13,517 bases of DNA from Candidatus Magasanikiibacteriota bacterium. GTDB lineage: Bacteria; Patescibacteriota; Patescibacteriia; Magasanikbacterales; GWA2-37-8. Positions within the stretch are counted from its first letter, which is position 1. Every line of letters starts with the position of its first letter. A program made the position numbers and the translations under genes. The stretch spans positions 1 to 13,517 of the forward strand of contig CAIOJG010000123.1 in NCBI GenBank assembly GCA_903858555.1, read 5' to 3'. The notes beneath the pieces were generated by a model that saw nothing but the letters and a program-made list of their open reading frames with translations, was not told the origin of the DNA and did not search any database. Positions 7,182 to 12,485 of this stretch are shown piece by piece.

Positions 7182-7429
7182 CCCGACGAAGAAATTCGTC
7201 GGGTCGCCAGCCTAGACAATAAAATTTGTTGTCTGAGATGGTGTCAAAACCAAATCGTTCTTTACAATCAGTTAGTCCCATCGCGAAGAAAGTTTTTTCT
7301 GAAGATTTTCTTAGCGGTGGGACGTACGTCTTCCCTCGTGAATTTGTCTTCGGACAAATACTCTGACATGAGTCAGGAGTGAATTATCGGACTTGCCGAT
7401 GAAACACTTGGGGAAAGACGTTTTTTTCC
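7182..7429 (+). ncRNA. Structured RNA/leader 2 (about 250 nt) before the beta-barrel gene
   Basis: A run of stable hairpins fills this spacer: CCCGACGAA/TTCGTCGGG with a GAAA loop (7182-7203); AGACAA/TTGTCT (7214-7234); a 10-pair stem with one G-U, 7275-7284 with 7314-7323; ATTTGTC/GACAAAT with a UUCG loop (7342-7359); CTGAC/GTCAG with an ATGA loop (7363-7376); and ATCGG/CCGAT (7386-7400). The perfect palindrome GACGTACGTC spans 7321-7330 and overlaps the 10-pair stem. Two classic stable tetraloops in one short spacer are a strong sign of RNA-level selection. There is no credible protein-coding gene in it and no riboswitch class I recognise. It ends at the SD of the next gene. Confidence 0.65.
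7256..7268 (+). repeat. 13-base motif shared between leaders 1 and 2, copy 2
   Basis: A second exact copy of CGTTCTTTACAAT (copy 1 at 5955-5967). It lies 6 bases before the 10-pair stem that starts at 7275; copy 1 lies 5 bases before the GTCG/CGAC stem that starts at 5973. Confidence 0.45.
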
Positions 7430-7435
7430 GGAGGA
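7430..7435 (+). promoter_or_regulatory. Shine-Dalgarno sequence of the beta-barrel gene
   Basis: GGAGGA, a full-length SD core, lies 4 bases before ATG 7440 and fixes the start. It is the strongest SD in the window. Confidence 0.85.
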
Positions 7436-7439
7436 AGTC

Positions 7440-8030
7440 ATGAAGGCTTTGATCGTGAGTCTGGTGTTCTTGTTCCTGCTGCCGATGTCGGCGCAGGCGA
7501 AAACCCGTAACGAGACAGTTCGTTGCGGGAAGAGCAAAACTTTTCAGGTGCTGTCTGGGGACGATCTCCAGGTGCACTTGGAAGAGTGCGGCGGCGGTGG
7601 CTTTCTCTCAGCCATCCGTCCCGCGGTTCGTGCTGAACTCGGTGTCGGCAGCCTGGGGATGACCTTTGGCGTCGATGCAGAGATTGCAGTTCGCATGACC
7701 AAGAGCCTCGAGCTCGTCGGTCAAGTGTTCGGCAATACGTCGGAGGGCAAGTTCTTCGGGACTGGCTTCAACGGCGGCATCGGCGGCTGGCTCAACAGCA
7801 ACTGGCGTTTGGTTGGTCTCGCGGGTGGTGTGACCAATCGCACTTCCTCGTGGACCTACTTCAACGCTGGTCCGCAGTTCGGCGCACAGCTCGACTTCGT
7901 GAAAGCTGGTCGTAAGGCTGGCGGTCTCGACTTCGCCCTGAAGGTTATGGCCGGTCCGAGCTGGGACGCGGACAAGTTGTCTGGTCAGTGGGGTGCGTAC
8001 CTCATGATTGGCTGGATGGCTGGGAACTGA
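7440..8030 (+). CDS. Secreted protein with probable small outer-membrane beta-barrel (196 aa)
   Basis: Residues 1-20 are a textbook Sec signal peptide: K2, a hydrophobic core to about 14, and an AQA site giving cleavage after residue 20. A short segment with two cysteines (C29, C50, possible disulfide) follows. From about residue 58 alternating polar/hydrophobic strands separated by Gly/Asn/Ser turns (GMTFGVDAEIAVRM, WRLVGLAGGV, FNAGPQFGAQLDF, GAYLMIGWMAGN) fit about eight strands, the size of an OmpA-like or Ail-like barrel. The last residue is Asn rather than the usual Phe/Tyr. A barrel implies a diderm envelope, which sits badly with the CPR-like flanks. It is the only gene here ending in TGA. 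It has GC-rich codons like its island neighbours. No specific family recognised. Confidence 0.85.
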   Translation: MKALIVSLVFLFLLPMSAQAKTRNETVRCGKSKTFQVLSGDDLQVHLEECGGGGFLSAIRPAVRAELGVGSLGMTFGVDAEIAVRMTKSLELVGQVFGNTSEGKFFGTGFNGGIGGWLNSNWRLVGLAGGVTNRTSSWTYFNAGPQFGAQLDFVKAGRKAGGLDFALKVMAGPSWDADKLSGQWGAYLMIGWMAGN

Positions 8031-8036
8031 GTTCAA

Positions 8037-8113
8037 CATATGCCAAGCGCTGGGCTATAGCGTGCTACTGATTTCGACTTTAGGAAAAGTCGGATAAGTG
8101 CACAAAATACAGC
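8037..8113 (+). other. 3' spacer with hairpins after the beta-barrel gene
   Basis: GCGCT/AGCGT (8047-8063) and a perfect CGACTTT/AAAGTCG stem with an AGGA loop (8075-8081 with 8086-8092) follow the stop. No T-run follows, so termination here is doubtful and read-through into the next unit is likely. CATATGCC at 8037 is an inverted match to GGCATATG found in the first and last spacers. Confidence 0.45.
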
Positions 8114-8118
8114 GCACC

Positions 8119-8162
8119 GGGTGAGGGTAATGAGAAATGATTGCTTCGGCAAAACCTCACCC
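8119..8162 (+). other. Nested hairpin with UUCG loop
   Basis: GGGTGAGG (8119-8126) pairs perfectly with CCTCACCC (8155-8162). Inside it TTGC-TTCG-GCAA (8141-8152) forms a second hairpin with a UUCG loop. It resembles in placement the GGGGTGGC/GCCACCCC stem at 10904-10934 after the third gene. There is no T-run, so it is more likely an RNA-stability element or part of a structured leader than a terminator. Confidence 0.55.
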
Positions 8163-8205
8163 ACATCCTGTTGAGTACATTATGTGTTCATAGTGCATTC
8201 AAACG

Positions 8206-8228
8206 GTTGCAAAGAAAGTACTTTGACA
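8206..8228 (+). promoter_or_regulatory. Spacer module GTTGCAA ... AAAGTACTTTGACA, copy 2
   Basis: GTTGCAA (8206-8212) is followed after 2 bases by AAAGTACTTTGACA (8215-8228) and an A/T-rich tract; copy 1 is at 7128-7159. AAAGTACTTT is a perfect 10-base palindrome. TTGACA at 8223-8228 could be a -35 box, but 16-18 bases on there is no -10 box (TCAACA region), so it may be an operator or RNA motif rather than a sigma-70 promoter. Confidence 0.4.
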
Positions 8229-8241
8229 ATTTAAAAAATTC

Positions 8242-8299
8242 TTCTTCAACATCACCAATAGATTATTTATAAAAATATTTTGTTGGTGATGTTGGAGAA
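8242..8299 (+). other. 21-bp hairpin with AT-rich apex
   Basis: 8242-8262 pairs with 8279-8299 through 21 consecutive pairs: 18 Watson-Crick and three G-T. The 16-base AT-rich loop can itself add about five pairs. It is the longest uninterrupted stem in the window. On the minus strand it is followed directly by TTTTTT (complement of 8233-8238), so it would be a strong terminator for antisense transcription. On the plus strand it is a very stable leader hairpin and a possible RNase III substrate. Confidence 0.7.
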
Positions 8300-8492
8300 A
8301 AGAAACGCCCTGTGGGGTGTGACTGGGAGCAATCCTAACGAAAGTTGGGACGTTGTCCCTTCTCATACTCTACATCATAGGGGCGTGTCCGCAAGGATGG
8401 CTGACAGTGCTATCGGGCGGGCGCTCGGTGCATTTGGATCTTGGTATCTATTTTTTTGAATGGGTTGCTAACGCCCAATTTTTGCACTGGAG
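8300..8492 (+). ncRNA. Structured leader 3 before the Cys-rich lipoprotein
   Basis: After the 21-bp hairpin come ACGCCC/GGGTGT (8305-8310 with 8315-8320), GGGAC/GTCCC (8347-8359) and TGGG/CCCA (8461-8477), then the SD GGAG at 8489-8492, 4 bases before ATG 8497. Bases 8330-8340 contain AATCCTAAC, also present in the leader 2 spacer (7168-7176). The frame stays open upstream of 8497 to a TTG at 8353, but this part lacks SD, signal or repeat features and is better read as untranslated leader. Confidence 0.5.
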
Positions 8493-8496
8493 TATC

Positions 8497-10782
8497 ATGG
8501 AAAACTGTAAGGTGGCGACCAACGCCGGTCTGATTGCGACCGTTATCGCGATTTTCTGTCTGGTTGGCTGCGGCGCCGAGTCGGCTCCGAAGACCAACAG
8601 CGGTTCCACCACGGAGGCTGCCGATGCCGGCACCACCGTGGATGTCGTCCAGCAAGCACCGGAAGTGACGGTCGTCCAGATCAACCCCTGCGCGGGGAAG
8701 AACTGTGACGACAACAACGCCTGCACGTTCGACACCTGCGAAGGTTCGACCGGCGCTTGCGTCCACGCCAACATCGCTGGCAACTGCGACGACGGCAACG
8801 TTTGCACCACGGGCGACACCTGCAGCGACGGCAAGTGCGGCGGTACGGGCAAGGTCTGCAACGACAACGAGTCCTGCACGACCGATTCCTGCGACCCGCT
8901 GAAGGGCTGCCAATTCGTGAACAACACCGACGCGTGCGACGACAACAACGCCTGCACGACCGGCGACAAGTGTTCTGGTGGCGCGTGCGAGGGGGCGGCC
9001 TTGAGCTGCAATGACAACAACCCCTGCACGACCGACAATTGCAACACCAAGACGGGCTGCGCCAACACGCCCAACAACAACCCCTGCACCGATGGCAACG
9101 CGTGCACGGAGAACGACATTTGCTTCGGCGGGGCCTGCGCTCCGTCGGCGCCGTTGTCTTGCGACGACGGCAACGTCTGCACGACGGATTCCTGTGACCC
9201 GGTTTCGGGCTGCACGAATCTGATCAACGTGACGCCGTGTGACGACGGCAACGCGTGCACGACGGGCGACATCTGCCAAAGCGGAAAGTGCAAGGGTGGC
9301 GGCGATGGTAGCTGCAACGACAACAACCCCTGCACGACCGATTCCTGCGACCCGACGGTGGGCTGCAAGAATTCCAACAACACGATGCCCTGCTCCGACG
9401 GCGACGCCTGCACGACGGGCGACCATTGCTTCGGTGGCAGCTGCGCAGCGTTGCCGGTGTCTTGCGACGACGGCAACTTCTGCACCAGCGAAACCTGCGA
9501 CGGCAAGCTGGGCTGCATCGTGATCTCCAACTCCAACACCTGCAGCGACGGTAACGCTTGCACGGAGAATGACACCTGTCAGAACGGCGTGTGCCAGGGC
9601 GCAGTGAAGAACTGCAACGACAACAACCCCTGCACCGACGATATGTGTTTGAGCGGTACGGGCTGCGTCAATAGCCCGAACGCGTCGAGCTCATGCTCCG
9701 ACGGCGACGACTGCACGGTCGGCGACCATTGCACCGGCGGGTATTGCGTGGCGGGCAAGAATTTGGCCTGCGACGACAACAATCCCTGCACGGACGACGG
9801 TTGCGACCTGAAGGTCGGCTGCACGCACACCGCCAATACTTCGGTGTGTGACGACGGCGACGCCTGCACGAGCGGCGGCAAGTGCGCGAACAGCGCGTGC
9901 ATGGGGATCGTGGCTTCAAGCTGCGACGACAACAACCCCTGCACCACCGACTCCTGCGACCCGGCGACGGGTTGCAAACACGCCAACAACGGCGTGGTCT
10001 GCTCGGACGGCAACGTCTGCACGAGCGGCGACAAGTGCAGTGGCGGCAAGTGCGTGAGCGGTCAAGTCGTGGGCAACTGCGACGATGGCAACTCCTGCAC
10101 GAGCGACTACTGCGATCCGATGACGGGCTGCGCGCACGTCTTGGATTCCAACCTTCCTTGCACCGACAGCAATGCCTGTACGGTGAACGACTTCTGCGCT
10201 GGCGGTCTTTGCCTTTCGGGCAACATGGCCAACTGCGACGATGGCAACGCCAACACGCTGGACACCTGCGACCCGATCAAGGGCTGCCTCAACACGCCGA
10301 TCACCATGACCTGCGGTTTGAATGGCGCCGTCTGTGATGACGGCAATCCCTGCACGATCGGCGACAAGTGTTCTGGCGGCGTGTGCCTTCCGGGCGCGGC
10401 GACGACCTGCAACGACGGCAACGCCAACACGTTGGATTCCTGCAACCCCTACCAGGGTTGCGTCAATCTGCCGAACGGCGTCACGCAGACGTGGCAGTGT
10501 CCAGGCCAGTTCAGCTTCAGCGCGGAAGGCGCTGGCTGTCAGAAGGCTACCTACTGGGGCTTGCCTCCGGGTACGGTCGAGGGTTCGTTTACCTCCACCG
10601 CACTCGCGTCTGTCGGTTTCAATTCCGCCGGCGTGGGGATTTGCTCTGTGACCTTTGAGGGCTGTTCGCATCCCGAGAAGATCACCGCTTATGGCGCTTA
10701 CAACACGCCGTGGGCGCATAGCGCGTGCAACCTCGTCGGCGGCGGCTTCGGCCTCGCCTTCGATGGCAAGTGTGCGCCGTAG
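8497..10782 (+). CDS. Cysteine-rich tandem-repeat lipoprotein (761 aa)
   Basis: ATG 8497 has GGAG 4 bases upstream and begins a lipoprotein signal peptide with lipobox LVGC (C25). A Ser/Thr/Ala linker leads to residue 70. Residues 70 to about 657 are 23 tandem modules, 11 alternating pairs plus a half, each normally with four cysteines. Type A resembles CDDNNPCTTDSCDPATGC, type B CDDGNACTTGDKCSGGKC. Two late A modules (NANTLDTC, NANTLDSC) have lost the second cysteine. The last roughly 100 residues form a separate domain with six cysteines. Such CDDGN-x-CT repeats are common in surface proteins of Myxococcota and related diderms; their function is generally unknown. Dense Asp/Asn suggests calcium binding and the cysteines suggest disulfides. 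Expected on the cell surface as a stalk or adhesin (inference). Very GC-rich (67% in a line counted). Confidence 0.9.
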   Translation: MENCKVATNAGLIATVIAIFCLVGCGAESAPKTNSGSTTEAADAGTTVDVVQQAPEVTVVQINPCAGKNCDDNNACTFDTCEGSTGACVHANIAGNCDDGNVCTTGDTCSDGKCGGTGKVCNDNESCTTDSCDPLKGCQFVNNTDACDDNNACTTGDKCSGGACEGAALSCNDNNPCTTDNCNTKTGCANTPNNNPCTDGNACTENDICFGGACAPSAPLSCDDGNVCTTDSCDPVSGCTNLINVTPCDDGNACTTGDICQSGKCKGGGDGSCNDNNPCTTDSCDPTVGCKNSNNTMPCSDGDACTTGDHCFGGSCAALPVSCDDGNFCTSETCDGKLGCIVISNSNTCSDGNACTENDTCQNGVCQGAVKNCNDNNPCTDDMCLSGTGCVNSPNASSSCSDGDDCTVGDHCTGGYCVAGKNLACDDNNPCTDDGCDLKVGCTHTANTSVCDDGDACTSGGKCANSACMGIVASSCDDNNPCTTDSCDPATGCKHANNGVVCSDGNVCTSGDKCSGGKCVSGQVVGNCDDGNSCTSDYCDPMTGCAHVLDSNLPCTDSNACTVNDFCAGGLCLSGNMANCDDGNANTLDTCDPIKGCLNTPITMTCGLNGAVCDDGNPCTIGDKCSGGVCLPGAATTCNDGNANTLDSCNPYQGCVNLPNGVTQTWQCPGQFSFSAEGAGCQKATYWGLPPGTVEGSFTSTALASVGFNSAGVGICSVTFEGCSHPEKITAYGAYNTPWAHSACNLVGGGFGLAFDGKCAP
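8704..10470 (+). repeat. Tandem array of 23 Cys-rich modules (11 A-B pairs plus a half)
   Basis: Each module is about 22-27 codons and each A-B pair about 130-155 bases. The DNA itself is repetitive: words such as GACGACAACAACCCCTGC and TGCGACGACGGCAACG recur many times. The array can expand or contract by recombination or slippage, and it is difficult to assemble from short reads, so the exact module number in the window should be treated with care. Confidence 0.9.
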
Positions 10783-10983
10783 TCGCAAGTAACAGGTTCT
10801 TCGTTTGAGTAAAAACGGACGGGAGGGCGGTGTGTCTTCTCGATAGGTCATTTCGACCAACCCATGCTCAAAAGCGACTTAAGTCGTCTAGGGCTGGTAA
10901 ATTGGGGTGGCGTTGCTTCACAGCGCGCCACCCCGACCATCTTGAGCTCATAACAAACGTTGTGATCTAAAGATGGGCATATG
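10783..10983 (+). other. Structured 3' region after the Cys-rich gene
   Basis: No gene is seen. Stems: CGTTT/AAACG (10802-10817), GGTC/GACC (10846-10858), the 12-base palindrome CGACTTAAGTCG (10875-10886), an 8-bp GGGGTGGC/GCCACCCC stem with an inner hairpin (10904-10934), and CCATCTT/AAGATGG (10937-10943 with 10970-10976) enclosing ATaACAA/TTGTgAT. The last two helices are separated by only two bases. TGGGCATATG at 10974-10983 repeats exactly at 6254-6263. There is no T-run after these stems; the true terminator is further on. Confidence 0.55.
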
Positions 10984-11005
10984 AAAATATCACCTATATA
11001 AAAAT

Positions 11006-11035
11006 ACCACCTTTCTCTCAGGTGGTTTTTTATTT
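11006..11035. terminator. Bidirectional intrinsic terminator at the right edge of the island
   Basis: ACCACCT (11006-11012) pairs with AGGTGGT (11020-11026), followed on the plus strand by TTTTTTATTTAT. On the minus strand the same stem is followed by a T-rich tract (ATTTTTATATAGG). It can end both the island transcript and the convergent ligase gene, whose stop codon lies at 11044-11046. Confidence 0.85.
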
Positions 11036-11043
11036 ATAAAATT

Positions 11044-12432
11044 TTAAACTTTGGCGCTCCAATAACCCCACAGTGCCCATAGCCACCAGATCATCGGCGT
11101 GTGGTGAAGCATGTTGTCGCTGACACTCAATATCAGATAAACTAAAATACTAAGGATGAATACAAAATTTGTCCAAGCATGTTTTTGTCCAAATTTTATT
11201 TCGCGATAAAGCAGACTCAAGAAAATGAAAATATAAATCACTAAACCGATAATACCGGCTTCAAATCCTACTTTGAGGTAATCGTTGTGGGCTTCGGAAG
11301 TTTCATCCCAGATGTTATCGACGCCTTTATTATCATCCCACACACGCGCAAAACTGCCATAGCCATAACCAATGAGTGGGCGATTTGTCCAAAGCGGAAT
11401 TATTTTATTGAAAAGATCCGCGCGCCAAGTGATTGAATCGGCTTCCATGTTGCGGCTGGTGAGGCGGGCGACCAAGGCGTTATTTTGTAAGTTGATATTA
11501 AAGTTGTCTATTAACCAAATATTGACTGGGAAAAATAAACCATACAACGTGGTTAAAACAATGATGGTGGTGATAGTTTCTTTGCGTTTGTAATATAGGC
11601 CAATGGCCACGATAAAGAATGCCAACCCAATCCAAGCGATGCGGGTGTAGGTCAGAGCAATTAAAATTGTTAAAAATATTAAGGCTAAGGGGTAGAGTTC
11701 TTTTTTTGATTCCTTTAGCCAGTTGGGTACAAATTTTATTAAACTGGTTTCGTGCTTGCGATAATTTTGATATTTATCAAAAAGGAAAATGAAAAGCATT
11801 AAACAAAAAGTGGCCAAGATGTTGGGATGGGCAAAGGTGCCATAAATACGATTGGCTGTACCATCGATGGTCATGCCGCTCTTGGTGAAAAATTGGTACA
11901 CCGCGGTTGTGAGTGGCAACACTGCGCTGCCAACAAATGACCAGAAGAATACTTTATCAAAGTAGTGGTCGTTACGGGCGCGCAAAATATAGGTCATGCC
12001 AAACAGAGCAAAGAGATTGGCGGCTTTGGCAGTTTCGGTGATGGTAGAGACTTTGTCAAAGCTCCAAAAGAAGGACACTGAACACCAAACTAAAAACAAC
12101 AGCCAAAGGTTTTTTAAAGGAACTTTTTTAAACTCTTGGTAGTTTTTTATAAAAAAAGCTACTGACCAAGCTAAAAGCAATAATGAAATAGCGGCATTGA
12201 TGTTGATATGAAAATTATTGTATGAGAGTACAACATAATCGCGCCAATAATCTATAGTCGGACGAATGATTAAAAGTGCCAACAAAGCATAGTCACCAAA
12301 AAGACTGTAAAGAACGATGACCGCGATGGCCAAAAATGCTAAAATATCGCCACCGGTGGTGGGATTAAATATCGTGAAAATTAGTAGGGCGGCGATGAGA
12401 TAATATTTGGGAGAAAGTTTGGACATATGCAT
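11044..12432 (-). CDS. O-antigen ligase/polymerase family membrane protein (462 aa)
   Basis: A polytopic membrane protein with about 10-12 hydrophobic helices, typical of WaaL/Wzy_C proteins, which join or polymerise lipid-linked glycans at the outer face of the cytoplasmic membrane. Family marks are an arginine after a TM helix in ALTYTRIAWIG (about residue 264), and a large periplasmic loop with PLIGYGYGSF, then SEAHNDYLKVGFEAG (about residues 370-388), whose H-N-x-Y-L is the usual Wzy_C signature. Length is normal. The start may be the ATG at 12432 or the one two codons later (12426); a TATAAT box lies only 2 bases upstream of the first ATG, so the mRNA may be leaderless and favour the second. 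In CPR bacteria such proteins are common and probably act in S-layer or exopolysaccharide glycosylation (inference). Divergent from the radical SAM gene. Confidence 0.88.
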   Translation of the reverse strand: MHMSKLSPKYYLIAALLIFTIFNPTTGGDILAFLAIAVIVLYSLFGDYALLALLIIRPTIDYWRDYVVLSYNNFHININAAISLLLLAWSVAFFIKNYQEFKKVPLKNLWLLFLVWCSVSFFWSFDKVSTITETAKAANLFALFGMTYILRARNDHYFDKVFFWSFVGSAVLPLTTAVYQFFTKSGMTIDGTANRIYGTFAHPNILATFCLMLFIFLFDKYQNYRKHETSLIKFVPNWLKESKKELYPLALIFLTILIALTYTRIAWIGLAFFIVAIGLYYKRKETITTIIVLTTLYGLFFPVNIWLIDNFNINLQNNALVARLTSRNMEADSITWRADLFNKIIPLWTNRPLIGYGYGSFARVWDDNKGVDNIWDETSEAHNDYLKVGFEAGIIGLVIYIFIFLSLLYREIKFGQKHAWTNFVFILSILVYLILSVSDNMLHHTPMIWWLWALWGYWSAKV

Positions 12433-12434
12433 TG

Positions 12435-12440
12435 ATTATA
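12435..12440 (-). promoter_or_regulatory. -10 box of the ligase gene, nearly on the start codon
   Basis: The minus strand reads TATAAT here, 2 bases before ATG 12432. Transcription would start about 6-8 bases downstream of the box, inside or just before the second ATG, giving a leaderless or near-leaderless mRNA. No convincing -35 box is seen. Confidence 0.45.
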
Positions 12441-12465
12441 TCACAACTTTCGGGTAAAATATAGG

Positions 12466-12471
12466 TATAAT
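12466..12471 (+). promoter_or_regulatory. -10 box of the radical SAM gene
   Basis: TATAAT ends 14 bases before ATG 12486, predicting a leader of about 7-10 bases with no room for an SD sequence. It shares the 53-base gap with the opposing ligase promoter, so the two units may be co-regulated. Confidence 0.5.
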
Positions 12472-12485
12472 AATTAACAGATTAT

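Noticed and set aside
7287..7310. CTGAAGA next to GAAA, reminiscent of a hammerhead ribozyme core
   Set aside because: Order and spacing of the core segments do not allow the three required helices.
7179..7382. Possible 67-codon gene in leader 2
   Set aside because: Non-ATG start without SD, overlapping several hairpins with stable tetraloops; composition unlike either gene class.
8353..8496. Upstream extension of the Cys-rich protein from a TTG start
   Set aside because: No SD at 8353; the added 48 residues would bury the lipoprotein signal peptide, and the DNA is hairpin-rich leader. ATG 8497 has GGAG at the right distance.
8704..10470. CRISPR-like array
   Set aside because: The repeats are in frame, encode Cys-rich modules and have no unrelated spacers of constant length; no cas genes.
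8410..10860. Long minus-strand open frames opposite the Cys-rich gene
   Set aside because: They are Ala/Arg/Val- or Ser/Gln/Pro-rich shadows created by strongly biased C-ending codons of the repeat on the plus strand; no SD, no domain sense.
5736..11005. Insertion sequence or integron carrying the island
   Set aside because: No transposase, integrase, attC-like site, terminal inverted repeats or target duplication could be found at the edges.
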